DNA from: Teretinema zuelzerae
Lineage (GTDB): Bacteria > Spirochaetota > Spirochaetia > Treponematales > Treponemataceae
DNA length: 64,000 bases
Reading direction: 5' to 3'
NCBI RefSeq assembly: GCF_021021555.1
Contig: NZ_JAINWA010000003.1
Coordinates: 1,922,001-1,986,000 of the forward strand
Below the pieces are notes generated by a model. It was not told where the DNA came from, did not search any database, and saw nothing but the letters and a program-made list of their open reading frames with translations. A program made the translations under genes and the position numbers. This document shows, piece after piece, positions 17,300 to 27,044 of this stretch. The first letter of the stretch is position 1. Each line of letters starts with the position of its first letter.

Positions 17300-19558
17300 T
17301 CACTCATCGCGAAGCTGAAAGCGCGATACAAGCCCCCTCAAGGAAACCGCCTGTGACGAAAGTTCCTCGCTCGTGGCGGCGCTCTCCTGCGAAACCGACG
17401 CGTTCGCCATAACCACCCGGGACACCTGCTGAAGGTTTTCAGTTATATCCCTTATACCGTGCGTTTGATCCGCAGAGGAATGAGCAACCTCTTCCACAAG
17501 GCCGGCGATCTCTCGCGACTTGTCCGCAATGCGCCGAAGCACCTCCGCCGTGCGGTTCGCGATATCGGATCCGGTTTTTACCGTCGCCAAAGAGGTTTCG
17601 ATATAGCCTGCGCTTTCACGGGCGGCTTCGGAGCATCGTCCCGCCAAATTCCTGACCTCGTCTGCGACGACAGCAAAGCCCTTTCCGTATTTTCCGGCCC
17701 GCGCGGCCTCGACTGCAGCGTTGAGAGCCAGAATATTCGTCTGGAAGGCGATATCGTCGATCGTCTTCAATATGCCGGTGATGTTTTCAGACGACGCTTG
17801 TATTTCTTTCATGGCATTCAGCATTTCGCTCATTCTGAAATTTCCCTCCTGAGCGAATTCCTGAGCCTCGCTTGTCATGACCCGCGCGCCGGCCGCGTTC
17901 TTCTCCGTCAGATTGTTTTTCTCCGAAAGCAGTTTCACCTGGGCCGCCAGATTATCCACTGCCGTCGTCTGCTCCTGCGTACCCGCCGCGAGATCCGCGC
18001 TTCCCAGGGATACCTGATCGGCGCCCGCGGTAAATTCATCAGCCGCAAGACGGATTTCCAAAAGCGTTCTGTCGAATGTTTCCAGAATTTGATTTATCGA
18101 GCCGCTGATCTTCGCGAAATCGCCTTCGAATTCACCGTCCAGCGAAACCTGTAAATTCAAAGCGGCGGCCTCGTCCAATACCGAAACGATTTCGTTGGTA
18201 TACCGGGACATTTTTTCGATTATTCCTGTTTTCTCGCCGATGTTTCGCGACTCGCGCTCTATTTCCTTCCGATTGTAATCGATGCAGTTGCCGGGAAAAT
18301 TGCACCCGTTGAATATCGCGGTAACCATGTCGTCGCAGGTGTGGTATCCGCAGGCCGAACAATCGATCGACCGGTCAGCTTCCGCTTCTTTATGAAGTTC
18401 GAGCCAGATTTTCTCTTTCTCTGCGGCGTTCGGCTTCCCCAACTGCACAGTCTTTGGCGTATATTTTCTGAGAAAATCGTCCAGAACCAGGGTTTTATCG
18501 AAATATCGATACAACTCCTTTTGCTTCGTTTTCCCGAACGAAGCGCGTTCCTTCATTTTCGCGTTTCTGATTTCATTCAACGACTTATCGACATCGTCGA
18601 TCTGCACGTTCTTGCAGGTGCCGGTTCCGATGTTGCATCCGTGAGAACAATTGAGAATATCCACTAGCAGAGGCACCGGTTTATTTTTCTGCACGCGGTT
18701 TTCATATTCCTGCAGATACGGATACGCGTGGCGGCTTCCTTCTACCTGGCGAACCCACACGCCGGGAACGAGAGCTTCGACGTTTTCCCGCAATCCGCCG
18801 GGACGGCTGAATAATGCGCCGAGCCAGCATCCGATATCATCGTAAGAACCATCCTGCTGCCGGGATAGATCGATTTTCTTGTTTTCGATGTATTCATAGA
18901 GTTTTTTATACGTAACATTGTACGAAACAAGTCCTTCGGTGTTCGGATCGGTAAATTCATCCGTTTTTCCTACGCACGGAGATAAAAATGCGATTTTATC
19001 GCTGTTTTTCGCGTATTTCCGCAGATACACCGCGGTGCAGAGCGTCGGACTATGTATAGGGGCCAGCGTATCGATCAGTTTCGGCTGATATTTCTCGATA
19101 TAATTAACAATGGCAGGACAGGGCTGCGCTATCACGGATTGCAAATTCCGCCGCTGTATCGCTTGTAAGTAGGCCCAGGTCGTAATATCCGCGCCGAAAG
19201 ATACATCGTACACAGAACGAACGCCGAGAGACTTCAAATAACCGATCATTTTTCGGTGTGTATTGAAATTTACCCGAGCCGCAGGGGCCGCGACGACAGT
19301 GATTGAAGAGCCTCTTTTCAGATCATTGAAGAAATCTTCAGTATCATCCGTATAATCCCGAGCTTTATGCGAACAGGCATCCAAACAAGCGCCGCAACGT
19401 ATGCATTTTTCCTGATCTACGCGAACCCGGGTAACGCCGTCCTTGACATAAGAAATATTCGCTCCCAGCACAGGACAATTACGTATGCATTTATTGCATC
19501 CAACGCACTTTTCTTCGATAGTAAACACAACCTCGGAATTTGAAATCTTATTAGACAT
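17300..19558 (-). CDS. Soluble [FeFe]-hydrogenase-like methyl-accepting chemotaxis protein (putative H2 sensor)
   Basis: This is a 752-aa cytosolic fusion. A two-cluster ferredoxin (Cys18, 21, 24, 28 and 52, 55, 58, 62) leads into an [FeFe]-hydrogenase-like H-cluster domain. All four H-cluster cysteines appear present: AQPCPA (147), SPCVGK (195) and NCSHGC (304, 308). The proton-relay cysteine of the usual TSCCP motif is replaced by Pro, as expected for a sensor rather than a fast enzyme. A CxxCGxxxC Fe-S motif follows (CSACGYHTC), then a chemotaxis signalling domain with the hairpin [20 protein letters not shown]. No membrane helix is seen. It probably reports H2 or redox state to CheA. Confidence 0.9.
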   Translation of the reverse strand: MSNKISNSEVVFTIEEKCVGCNKCIRNCPVLGANISYVKDGVTRVRVDQEKCIRCGACLDACSHKARDYTDDTEDFFNDLKRGSSITVVAAPAARVNFNTHRKMIGYLKSLGVRSVYDVSFGADITTWAYLQAIQRRNLQSVIAQPCPAIVNYIEKYQPKLIDTLAPIHSPTLCTAVYLRKYAKNSDKIAFLSPCVGKTDEFTDPNTEGLVSYNVTYKKLYEYIENKKIDLSRQQDGSYDDIGCWLGALFSRPGGLRENVEALVPGVWVRQVEGSRHAYPYLQEYENRVQKNKPVPLLVDILNCSHGCNIGTGTCKNVQIDDVDKSLNEIRNAKMKERASFGKTKQKELYRYFDKTLVLDDFLRKYTPKTVQLGKPNAAEKEKIWLELHKEAEADRSIDCSACGYHTCDDMVTAIFNGCNFPGNCIDYNRKEIERESRNIGEKTGIIEKMSRYTNEIVSVLDEAAALNLQVSLDGEFEGDFAKISGSINQILETFDRTLLEIRLAADEFTAGADQVSLGSADLAAGTQEQTTAVDNLAAQVKLLSEKNNLTEKNAAGARVMTSEAQEFAQEGNFRMSEMLNAMKEIQASSENITGILKTIDDIAFQTNILALNAAVEAARAGKYGKGFAVVADEVRNLAGRCSEAARESAGYIETSLATVKTGSDIANRTAEVLRRIADKSREIAGLVEEVAHSSADQTHGIRDITENLQQVSRVVMANASVSQESAATSEELSSQAVSLRGLVSRFQLRDE

Positions 19559-19580
19559 TTCCGCATACCGCCTGAAGAAA

Positions 19581-19609
19581 AGTGTTGTACCCGGAGGCGC
19601 AATTGTCAA
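19581..19609 (-). promoter_or_regulatory. Promoter of hydrogenase-like chemoreceptor
   Basis: On the minus strand, TTGACA (19609-19604), 17-base spacer, AACACT (19586-19581). The ATG at 19558 follows after a short leader containing AGGCGG, which favours this start over an upstream in-frame ATG at 19681. Confidence 0.6.
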
Positions 19610-19663
19610 ATTTCGTTTAGTAAAACAGTAATAAAACGACACCCGCGGCCGCAGGAGTCCTGC

Positions 19664-19692
19664 TTGTTTTTGCGTCTCCATATCAGTAGGAT
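19664..19692 (+). promoter_or_regulatory. Promoter of RluA-family gene, leaderless layout
   Basis: TTGTTT (19664-19669), 17-base spacer, TAGGAT (19687-19692), then 6 bases to the ATG at 19699. Confidence 0.6.
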
Positions 19693-19698
19693 GCTTTC

Positions 19699-20685
19699 AT
19701 GTCTTTCCAGATATTTCGCTTATCAATTTCGGCAAAAGGCGGCACTTCATTACAGGAAGCCTGCCGGCAGTGCCTGACAACCAACGGAATCCCGGCGGCC
19801 GAACTTTCTAATTCCAAAGTCCGCCGGCTTGTCATAGCAGGAATGGCCTCGATCAACGGTATTCAGGAAAGACAGCCCGCCCGCCGCATGAAGGCCGGAG
19901 ACCTTGTGGCCGTCAAGTTCGACTCCTCCAGATTTTTCCGCGAAAAGCAACCCGACGACATCGACTTCGAAATGACGCAAGACCGGATTCTCTTCGAAGA
20001 CAGCTCAATCATAGTAGTAAACAAGCCCGCGTGCTTTCCAACCGAAGCGACTATCGTCGCAGACAGAAAACACCTTCACGCTGCGGTAAAGGAATTCCTG
20101 CACCGGCGAGACAACACCAGAAACGAACCCTATGCGGGCCTTCATCATCGTCTGGACAGGGAAACTTCAGGCGTCATTCTGTTTTCCAAAACGCGAGAAG
20201 TTAATCCGGCGATCCACGCGCTATTCCTGGAACAGCGAATACATAAAGTATATACGGCCCTTACCGTAGTTCCGGTGCGCGCCTGCGCGTACGAAAAACA
20301 AGATCGATTCGTTCTCTCGAACAACATAGACCGGATTACCCCCAAAAGTTCTGCGGGAAAGTGGGGAGTCGTTCAAACGGGGGGCGATCCTGCCGTAACC
20401 GATTTTGTCGTTCGCAACAGACGTTCCTGTTATCTTGAAGTGCAAGCCTCTCCGCTCACCGGAAGGACGCATCAAATCAGGGTGCATCTTTCTTCGGTCG
20501 GGCTCCCCCTGCTGGGAGACGTACTGTACGGAGGGCCCAAACAGTTGCAGGGAATTCCGTTCGACATAACGCGAACCATGCTTCATGCCGAAACCCTCTC
20601 CTTCCCGCATCCGCTCACCGGAGAATTGATAGAAGTTACCGCGCCGATTCCGCCTGATATGCAAAAGATACTCGACCTGCAATAA
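19699..20685 (+). CDS. RluA-family pseudouridine synthase
   Basis: This enzyme isomerises uridine to pseudouridine in rRNA or tRNA. It is 328 aa: an S4-like RNA-binding region at the N-terminus (about 25-75, RRLVIAGMASINGIQ) followed by the synthase domain. The catalytic motif HHRLDRETSG has its Asp at residue 153, and the supporting motifs GRTHQIRVHL and LLGDVLYGG are present. Which RluA subfamily and target it belongs to cannot be settled from sequence alone. A terminator follows. Confidence 0.92.
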   Translation: MSFQIFRLSISAKGGTSLQEACRQCLTTNGIPAAELSNSKVRRLVIAGMASINGIQERQPARRMKAGDLVAVKFDSSRFFREKQPDDIDFEMTQDRILFEDSSIIVVNKPACFPTEATIVADRKHLHAAVKEFLHRRDNTRNEPYAGLHHRLDRETSGVILFSKTREVNPAIHALFLEQRIHKVYTALTVVPVRACAYEKQDRFVLSNNIDRITPKSSAGKWGVVQTGGDPAVTDFVVRNRRSCYLEVQASPLTGRTHQIRVHLSSVGLPLLGDVLYGGPKQLQGIPFDITRTMLHAETLSFPHPLTGELIEVTAPIPPDMQKILDLQ

Positions 20686-20723
20686 AAAAACCCGCCGAAG
20701 GCACAGGCCAGCGACGGGTTTTT
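20684..20723. terminator. Bidirectional terminator between the RluA-family gene and ilvC
   Basis: AAAAACCCG (ending 20694) and CGGGTTTTT (20715-20723) form the outer stem with a run of A on the left and T on the right, so it can stop transcription from both converging genes. Confidence 0.75.
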
Positions 20724-20752
20724 AATTTAATTCCGAATACCCTATACGCCGA

Positions 20753-22222
20753 TTAGATCACTTCTTTCATAGCAGTCATATAGGCGCGCAATACGCTTCC
20801 GATTTTTTCAACCGGATGATTGCGAATTGCATCGTTTACTTTCACGAGCTCCCGGTTCGAAACGGACGAGTCCTTGACGGAAAGTCCTTTTCCTATGACG
20901 TCGGTATCCACTTTCGCCATGAAATCCTTAAGCAGCGGGCGGCACGCGTTGTCGAAAAGGTAGCAGCCGTACTCGGCCGTATCGGAGATAACCTTGTTCA
21001 TCTCGTACAGCTTCTTTCTGGCAATGAGGTTGGCGATAAGCGGAGTTTCATGGAGAGACTCGTAATACGCGCTTTCCGCCTTGATTCCTGCGTCGGTCAT
21101 GGTTTCGAAGGCGAGCTCTACGCCCGCTTTCACCATTGCGACCATCAGAATGCCCTTGTCGAAGTACTCCTGCTCGCTAATTTGCACGTCTCCGGCGGGC
21201 GTTTGTTCAAACGCAGTCTTTCCGGTAAGTTCGCGCCAGGTCAGCAGGTTCTTGTCGTCCGCGGCCCAGTCTTTCATCATAGTGGACGAGAATTCGCCGG
21301 AAATGATGTCGTCCTGGTGCTTCTGGTACAGAGGCGCCATGATTGCCTTCAGCTGCCGGGACAGTTCGTTCGCCTTGATCTTTGCGGGATTGGAAAGACG
21401 ATCCATCATGCCGGTGATTCCGCCCCATTTAAGGGCCTCGGTGATCGTTTCCCATCCGTACTGGATGAACTTCGATGCCCAGCCCTTGTCGATGCCGGAG
21501 GCGACCATCTTGTCGAAGCACAACAGAGAGCCGGTCTGAAGCATTCCGCAGAGGATGGTCTGCTCGCCCATCAGGTCGGATTTTACTTCCGCGACGAAGC
21601 TCGATTCAAGAACGCCCGCGCGGGAACCGCCGGTTCCGACGGCGAGAGCCTTAGCGATCGCCCATCCGCGGCCGTCCGGATCGTTCTCGGGATGAACGGC
21701 GATAAGGGTCGGAATACCGAATCCGCGCTTGTACTCGACGCGCACTTCCGATCCCGGACCCTTCGGCGCCATCATCACGACGGTAAGATCCTTGCGGATC
21801 TGCATTCCTTCTTCAACGATATTGAATCCGTGGCTGTACCAGAGAGCGGCGCCTTTTTTCATCAGCGGCATGACCGCGCCGATGACCGGAGTATGCTGCT
21901 TGTCCGGAGTCAGATTTCCGACTACGTCGGCGGAGGGAATAAGCTCCTCGTAGGTTCCGACCGTAAAACCGTTTTCAGTCGCATTTTTCCAGCTCGCTCT
22001 CTTTTCCGCGATCGCTTCCTTGCGGAGCGCATAGCTGACGTCGAGACCGGAATCCCGGAGGTTCAAACCCTGGTTCAAGCCCTGGGCGCCGCATCCGACG
22101 ATTACGATTTTCTTTCCTTTCAGGGCGTTCGCGCCGTCGTTGAATTCTTCGCGGTTCATGAAACGGCAGGTGCCCAATTGCTGCAGGGCGACTCGCCACG
22201 GTATTGAATTAAAATAGTTCAT
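20753..22222 (-). CDS. ilvC: Ketol-acid reductoisomerase, class II
   Basis: IlvC carries out the second common step of valine, isoleucine and leucine synthesis, converting acetolactate to dihydroxy-isovalerate with NADPH and Mg2+. This 489-aa protein is the long class II type known best from enterobacteria and plants, with duplicated C-terminal domains. The nucleotide-binding motif [18 protein letters not shown] is near residue 40. The ATG at 22222 follows GAGGAG; a start nine codons earlier has no such site. A LysR-type gene resembling ilvY lies divergently, as in Escherichia coli, so induction by acetolactate is likely. No other ilv genes are in view. Confidence 0.95.
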   Translation of the reverse strand: MNYFNSIPWRVALQQLGTCRFMNREEFNDGANALKGKKIVIVGCGAQGLNQGLNLRDSGLDVSYALRKEAIAEKRASWKNATENGFTVGTYEELIPSADVVGNLTPDKQHTPVIGAVMPLMKKGAALWYSHGFNIVEEGMQIRKDLTVVMMAPKGPGSEVRVEYKRGFGIPTLIAVHPENDPDGRGWAIAKALAVGTGGSRAGVLESSFVAEVKSDLMGEQTILCGMLQTGSLLCFDKMVASGIDKGWASKFIQYGWETITEALKWGGITGMMDRLSNPAKIKANELSRQLKAIMAPLYQKHQDDIISGEFSSTMMKDWAADDKNLLTWRELTGKTAFEQTPAGDVQISEQEYFDKGILMVAMVKAGVELAFETMTDAGIKAESAYYESLHETPLIANLIARKKLYEMNKVISDTAEYGCYLFDNACRPLLKDFMAKVDTDVIGKGLSVKDSSVSNRELVKVNDAIRNHPVEKIGSVLRAYMTAMKEVI

Positions 22223-22267
22223 TTGATTTCTCCTCGTCTTGTTATACACGTTTCATATAAATGCGTA

Positions 22268-22300
22268 AAGTGAAATAAAATCACTTAATTATTGAATAAT
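22268..22300. promoter_or_regulatory. Candidate IlvY operators in the ilvC-ilvY spacer
   Basis: Two adjacent inverted repeats lie in the 104-base divergent spacer: AAGTGA-N7-TCACTT (22268-22286) and the perfect palindrome ATTATTGAATAAT (22288-22300). Tandem dyads are expected for a LysR-type regulator controlling a divergent target. Confidence 0.55.
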
Positions 22301-22326
22301 ATGCATCATAACGATACTATCTCGAC

Positions 22327-23259
22327 ATGGATTTCTCGGAACTGGAAACCTTCATCGCGCTGGCGGAAACGCAGAACTTCGCCAAGGCCGCTCAACAAAT
22401 ACACCTCAGCCCTTCCGCCGTAAGCAGGCTTATTTGCAGGCTGGAGGACGAATGCGAAGCGAGGCTGTTCGAGAGAGATACCCGCCAGGTGAGAATAACC
22501 CGGCAGGGAGAAGACTTCCTGCGATTCGCCCGCGACTGCATCGGTAAAAAAAAAGAGCTTTCTCTCAACTTCCAGGGCAACGCAACCAGGCTGCGGGGCC
22601 CCTTCGCGATATACGCCTCCGTTACCGCCTGTTATTCGATACTGCCTCCCCTGGCGGAGGCTATCACTCAAGAATATCCGGAAGCCCAGCTGTCGGTCGA
22701 AACGGGCGACCCCGCGGGCGCAGCCCAGGCTGTCAGGGAAGGACGGGCGGAGCTTGCAGTGACAGCGATTCCGGTCAACGGCTTTCCGGATTTGCTCTCG
22801 TTTTCCGTCAGAAAATCCCCGCTCGTCTTCGTCTCCGCGAAAACAGGGCCCTTCGGAAATATCAAAGCCCTGCTCGATACTCGCAATACCGAATCGTCTC
22901 TGCTGAAAACTCTTCGGACAACGCCGCTCCTCCTCCCCCGGGCCGGCCTTTCCCGGCAGCGTTTCAATGCCTGGGTGCATCGAATCCAGCAGCACGGCGA
23001 ACCGTTTAGCCCGGGCATTGCGGCTGAAACCGGCGGTAACGAAGCTCTGCTCGCCCTGGCCCGCCTCGGCCTCGGCCTTGCGCTCATCCCGCATCTTGTG
23101 TTGGATAACAGCCCTTTTTCGGAAGGACTTACCATATACCAGGCTGGATCGCACTTCGGCGACTACGACATAGGCTTCATCCAGCAACCGTCAAAACTTC
23201 CGGACTCGAGAAAACAAGCGATAGCCGATCTCATTACCCGGGTCTACAATCTCGCGTAA
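22327..23259 (+). CDS. ilvY: LysR-family regulator, IlvY-like activator of ilvC
   Basis: This 310-aa protein has an N-terminal winged helix-turn-helix (FIALAETQNFAKAAQQIHLSPSAVSRLI, about 8-35) and a LysR effector-binding domain. The effector domain contains SVTACYSILPPL and TGDPAGAAQAV, which closely resemble the corresponding parts of enterobacterial IlvY as I recall it. With the class II ilvC divergently placed, IlvY function is very likely. A GATACT -10 box lies 8 bases before the ATG. Both genes have the look of a unit acquired from gammaproteobacteria, to be tested by phylogeny. Confidence 0.85.
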   Translation: MDFSELETFIALAETQNFAKAAQQIHLSPSAVSRLICRLEDECEARLFERDTRQVRITRQGEDFLRFARDCIGKKKELSLNFQGNATRLRGPFAIYASVTACYSILPPLAEAITQEYPEAQLSVETGDPAGAAQAVREGRAELAVTAIPVNGFPDLLSFSVRKSPLVFVSAKTGPFGNIKALLDTRNTESSLLKTLRTTPLLLPRAGLSRQRFNAWVHRIQQHGEPFSPGIAAETGGNEALLALARLGLGLALIPHLVLDNSPFSEGLTIYQAGSHFGDYDIGFIQQPSKLPDSRKQAIADLITRVYNLA

Positions 23260-23307
23260 AACCGCAACGCATACACATTTTTCCGGTTTCGCGATACAGT
23301 GCTTCTC

Positions 23308-24813
23308 ATGAGCGAACATCCCCTGCTTTCGATTCAACACGCGTCGATTCTCCACCAGCAACAGATTTTTCTCCGCGACTTTTCCTGGACAGTGCTGCCG
23401 GGCGAAGCCTGGGTGATAACCGGGTCAAACGGCTCGGGCAAGACAACGCTGATCAATGCGATCATCGATTCCGAAAAGATGGTTCCGTCGTCTGCCGACG
23501 GTTTCTTCTCGGCCTTTTCAAAAATCACGCTTCTTTCTTTCGAAGCTGTAGCGGCCTTCATAGAAAATGAACTGAAAAACGACGACTCTGACTTCGTCGA
23601 AGGAGGCATAGATCCGGGCAGAACTCCGGCCGCGTTATTGGAGGGATGCCCGGAGGCCGAACGGTACGCCTCTATTTGCGGCATTAGCCATATACTGCAT
23701 CGGGGTTTAAAGTTCCTGTCCACCGGCGAGATCAGGCGGACACTCCTGGCTCAAGCCTTGGCCGGAGCTCCTGACCTTCTCATTCTCGATGATCCGTTCG
23801 ACGGACTTGACTCGGAAGGAGTCGCGACTCTATCCGCGCTGCTCGATTCGCTCATCGGATCGGCATCCTCCAGCAATAAGACAGCGTATATGATCGTCCT
23901 CGATCGCTATATCTCTGTTCCGCGATCCTGCACCCATGTCCTGGAACTTGAGGGCGGAAAAACCGTATTTTCAGGAACCCGCGAGGATTTCGAGCAGCGT
24001 CTCGCGGAAAGAACTCTTCTGGGGGCCTGCGAACCCCAAAACGCATCCTTTCCCGCCGATCTGGACGAAGAGCTGGCCGTCCTCGATACGGAAAAGACTC
24101 TTTCCGACGACACAAAGCCTTTAATCGAAATGACGCGGGTCTCCGTAGAATGGTCCGGCAGGAAAGTGTTGGATGATGTAAGCTGGACAGTGAACAAGGG
24201 CGAACACTGGATCATCAGGGGCCCGAACGGATCCGGAAAAACGACGTTGCTCGAATTAATAACCGGAGACAATCCTCAAGTGTTCAGAAACAGGGTATCC
24301 CTTTTCGGCGCCCCACGCGGATCCGGAGAAACGATCTGGGAAATCAAGGAAAAAATCGGTTTTGTGTCGCATCGGCTCCATCAGGAATACCGGCGCGTCG
24401 GAGACGTCACAGTCGAAACCGTCATCGTTTCAGGCTTTTACGACTCGATCGGATTATACGAAAGAGCTTCTACGGAAGAAAGAGAAAAAGCGGCGAGATG
24501 GCTTGAGTTGGGAAATCTGCAAAATCTGGCAAAGGAGGCGTTCAACGCTCTTTCCTACGGAGACCAGCGAAGCGTCCTCATACTCAGGGCAGCCGTTAAA
24601 CTGCCGCCCCTCATCATTCTCGACGAGCCCTGCCACGGCCTGGATGAGCAGCACCGAGCACGAACCCTTTCACTCATGCAGCGAATCGCGGAAACAGGAC
24701 ACTCGACCCTGCTTCATGTTACCCATGATCCGGACGAATACCTGCCCTGCGAAACAAACATTCTTGAACTGCTTCCCGGCGGCGATCCGATGTACCGAAT
24801 CATAACACGCTGA
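23308..24813 (+). CDS. modF: ModF-like protein with two fused ABC ATPase domains
   Basis: This 501-aa soluble protein has two ABC cassettes in one chain. Walker A motifs are GSNGSGKTT and GPNGSGKTT, signature motifs LSTGEIRRTLL and LSYGDQRSVLI, and Walker B motifs LLILDDPFDGLD and LIILDEPCHGLD. No membrane domain is present. Length and characteristic stretches (KFLSTGE, LFGAPRGSGETIWEIKEKIGFVS) match E. coli ModF (PhrA), which lies near molybdate genes but whose role is unclear. No molybdate transporter is adjacent here. ATG 23308 is preferred to GTG 23299, which would abut the -10 box GATACA (23293-23298). Confidence 0.85.
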   Translation: MSEHPLLSIQHASILHQQQIFLRDFSWTVLPGEAWVITGSNGSGKTTLINAIIDSEKMVPSSADGFFSAFSKITLLSFEAVAAFIENELKNDDSDFVEGGIDPGRTPAALLEGCPEAERYASICGISHILHRGLKFLSTGEIRRTLLAQALAGAPDLLILDDPFDGLDSEGVATLSALLDSLIGSASSSNKTAYMIVLDRYISVPRSCTHVLELEGGKTVFSGTREDFEQRLAERTLLGACEPQNASFPADLDEELAVLDTEKTLSDDTKPLIEMTRVSVEWSGRKVLDDVSWTVNKGEHWIIRGPNGSGKTTLLELITGDNPQVFRNRVSLFGAPRGSGETIWEIKEKIGFVSHRLHQEYRRVGDVTVETVIVSGFYDSIGLYERASTEEREKAARWLELGNLQNLAKEAFNALSYGDQRSVLILRAAVKLPPLIILDEPCHGLDEQHRARTLSLMQRIAETGHSTLLHVTHDPDEYLPCETNILELLPGGDPMYRIITR

Positions 24814-24815
24814 AA

Positions 24816-25421
24816 TCAGCTCTTTAAGAAACCTGAAACATGATTCAGCAGCTCGCTGTATTCTTCATAGGCGGGAACGGCGGGGTATTGAGAACGTATG
24901 CTTGAGGGGGAACGGAACAGGGCTCCGCTATCCGCGGCAAAGATCATCCCCAGATCGTTATACGAATCGCCCGACGCCAACACCTTCATGTTGATCGATT
25001 GAAAGGCCTGCACCGCCTTCTTTTTGCCGTCGCTCTGTCGCAGCCTGTATCCCTGGACAAAACCGTCATCGGATATATCAAGCTCATTGCAGAAAAGAGT
25101 CGGAAATTTCAGTTTTTTCATTAAGGGCTGGGCGAACTGGGTAAAGGTATCCGAAAGAATAACAACCTGCGTTTTTTCCCTCAACTCGTCCATGAACTCT
25201 TTCGCCCCCGGCAAGGGATCCATTTTTCCAATGACATTTTGAATATCGCCCAGTTTCAAGCCCTTGCGTTCAAGTATGTCGATGCGATACTTCATCAGCT
25301 TATCGTAGTCGGGTTCGTCCCGTGTTGTTATCCGCAATTCATCGATTCCGGTCGCCGCGGCAAATTCAATCCAAATTTCGGGAACCAATACGCCTTCCAG
25401 GTCAAGACACACAACATGCAT
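24816..25421 (-). CDS. thrH: ThrH-type phosphoserine phosphatase / homoserine phosphotransferase
   Basis: This HAD-superfamily enzyme is 201 aa. The first motif is DLEGVL (Asp7, Glu9) instead of the usual DxD, a known trait of ThrH. Motif II is LSDTF and the last acidic motif is GDSYNDLGM. In Pseudomonas, ThrH hydrolyses phosphoserine and can pass the phosphate to homoserine. It may supply serine synthesis here. The start is supported by GAGGAG at six bases. It converges on modF with 2 bases between stops and lies downstream of the nitroreductase, separated by a likely terminator. Confidence 0.88.
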   Translation of the reverse strand: MHVVCLDLEGVLVPEIWIEFAAATGIDELRITTRDEPDYDKLMKYRIDILERKGLKLGDIQNVIGKMDPLPGAKEFMDELREKTQVVILSDTFTQFAQPLMKKLKFPTLFCNELDISDDGFVQGYRLRQSDGKKKAVQAFQSINMKVLASGDSYNDLGMIFAADSGALFRSPSSIRSQYPAVPAYEEYSELLNHVSGFLKS

Positions 25422-25447
25422 AGGACTCTCCTCGCAGGAAGAGTAGC

Positions 25448-25489
25448 AAAAAAAGCCCTTCGCCTCAACAGCGTCATCCGCAAGCGAAG
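25448..25489 (-). terminator. Probable terminator after the nitroreductase gene
   Basis: On the minus strand, a CTTCGC/GCGAAG stem (25489-25484 with 25463-25458) is followed by GGC and a run of seven T (25454-25448). Confidence 0.55.
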
Positions 25490-25527
25490 CATCCCGATAT
25501 CCAGGACGCCTCGCTGACCAGATGCGC

Positions 25528-26127
25528 TTATTTAAACGTCAGCACTCTGCCTTCCAAGGGAGTAAAGGTTTTTTCTCCCGCGGGCGCTTCTACGGAGCCA
25601 AAGGGCATTTGAGCCAACAACTTCCACGAGGCCGGAACATTCCACTCTTTGCGAACGAAATCGTCGACCAGCGGATTATAATGCTGGAGCGACGCGCCCA
25701 GACCCAAGTCCTCAAGCATCGTCCACACGGCAAACTGGAGCATTCCTGAAGACTGCAGCGACCATACGGGGAAGTTATCCTGGTATAAGGGATACGATGT
25801 CATGAGAGACTCCACGACTTCCTGATCCTCGAAAAACAGAATAGTGCCTAGTCCCGCCGCGAAGCTCTGCAGCTTAGCCTCGGTCTGTCCGAACGATTCA
25901 GGCGGAACAATCTTCTTCAATACATCTCCGACAGCCTTCCAAAAAGAGTCGCTCTGTTTACCCCACAAAACGACTATCCGAGCCGACTGCGAATTAAAGG
26001 CAGAAGGAACATGCAGAATGCTTTCATGTACCGCTTTCTCCACTTCGCCCTGTGTTACCGCATCCATGCGTCCCAACGCGTAAATGCTTCTTCTGTTTTT
26101 CACTGCTTCTATAAATGAACGAGCCAT
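25528..26127 (-). CDS. Nitroreductase-family flavoprotein
   Basis: This 199-aa member of the FMN-dependent nitroreductase group starts with the typical FIEAVKNRRSIYALG. It keeps HVPSAFNSQSARIVVL for FMN binding and the GLGASLQHYNPLVDD region near the C-terminus. Substrates cannot be predicted; this small subgroup often reduces quinones or nitro compounds with NADH. The ATG at 26127 has the strong site AGGAGG seven bases upstream. The spacer before it contains the dyad ATTAC-N7-GTAAT, a possible operator. It is divergent from the secreted nuclease gene. Confidence 0.88.
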   Translation of the reverse strand: MARSFIEAVKNRRSIYALGRMDAVTQGEVEKAVHESILHVPSAFNSQSARIVVLWGKQSDSFWKAVGDVLKKIVPPESFGQTEAKLQSFAAGLGTILFFEDQEVVESLMTSYPLYQDNFPVWSLQSSGMLQFAVWTMLEDLGLGASLQHYNPLVDDFVRKEWNVPASWKLLAQMPFGSVEAPAGEKTFTPLEGRVLTFK

Positions 26128-26173
26128 AACGACCTCCTGAATTCTATTACTTGAAATGTAATTATTAACTAAC

Positions 26174-26209
26174 AACGAGTACAGAAAAATCACCTGTGCT
26201 ATACTCGTT
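26174..26209. promoter_or_regulatory. Inverted repeat overlapping the nuclease promoter
   Basis: AACGAGTA (26174-26181) and TACTCGTT (26202-26209) are perfect 8-bp arms 20 bases apart. The right arm overlaps the -10 box TATACT (26200-26205), which ends 7 bases before the ATG at 26213. This could be an operator. Confidence 0.5.
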
Positions 26210-26212
26210 TTC

Positions 26213-27040
26213 ATGCTTGATCCATTGCTGATCCCCGGAACCATCTGCTCGCTATTCATTGCTTTTTTCACGCCCCAGAATAAAACCTTCCCCTTTCCCG
26301 AATCCATCGTATCCTCGGATTCTCTTGCACGCCCGTCTCAAACAGAAAACATCCCCGAATATACGAAATCAGGGTTTATTGTCGGTTGGAATGCAGAAAC
26401 CAAGCAACCTGCGTGGATCGCGTACGAATTAACCCTGGAAGAAGTCTACGGATCGCAGGCGAAGCGCGAATCGGCATTCAAAGCCGACGCAGAGATAGTA
26501 ACCGGCACTGCTAGTAATGAAGACTACTATAAATCAGGTTACGATCGCGGCCACCTTGCGCCGGCGGCGGATATGAAAGCTTCTCCGGAAGCGATGAAAG
26601 ATTCTTTTTTATACAGCAACATCAGTCCCCAGGAACCTTCTTTTAACAGAGGAATCTGGGCCGATCTGGAAGCCATGACGCGCTATTGGGCTGTACTGGA
26701 CCAATCGCTGTTAATCGCCGTAGGGCCGGTTTTTCTTTCACACGAGAGAAGAACTATCGGCCCGAATGCGATATCGGTCCCCGACGCCTTCTATCGCGTG
26801 ATCGCCGATTGGTCCCTGCCCCAAAGAAAGGCGATCGCCTTTCTTATCCCGAACAAAAAACAGACAGACTCGGTATTCGCTTTCTCGACGACCGTCGATG
26901 AAATTGAAGACCTAACAGGACTCGACTTCTTCTCGTCTCTTCCTGATTTCATAGAAAACGAAATAGAGGGCGAATTAGATCCGGATCTATGGCCGGAAGA
27001 AGAATTTTCGCTTAATCGGCATCCGTATCCGGAACGGTAA
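26213..27040 (+). CDS. Secreted DNA/RNA non-specific endonuclease (NucA/EndoG type)
   Basis: This 275-aa nuclease cuts DNA and RNA using one Mg2+. The active-site motif DRGHLAPA has its catalytic His at 114, and the metal-binding Asn lies in NISPQEPSFNRGIW. The first residues (LIPGTICSLFIAFF) form a hydrophobic segment that probably exports or anchors the protein. The C-terminus is acidic and may be regulatory. It likely scavenges nucleic acids or degrades extracellular DNA. The promoter is leaderless-type with an overlapping inverted repeat. Confidence 0.9.
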   Translation: MLDPLLIPGTICSLFIAFFTPQNKTFPFPESIVSSDSLARPSQTENIPEYTKSGFIVGWNAETKQPAWIAYELTLEEVYGSQAKRESAFKADAEIVTGTASNEDYYKSGYDRGHLAPAADMKASPEAMKDSFLYSNISPQEPSFNRGIWADLEAMTRYWAVLDQSLLIAVGPVFLSHERRTIGPNAISVPDAFYRVIADWSLPQRKAIAFLIPNKKQTDSVFAFSTTVDEIEDLTGLDFFSSLPDFIENEIEGELDPDLWPEEEFSLNRHPYPER

Positions 27041-27044
27041 ACGA

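Noticed and set aside
20816-22207. A 463-codon ORF antisense to ilvC
   Set aside because: It is a shadow frame of a well-identified gene in GC-rich DNA, with no family resemblance and no start signals.
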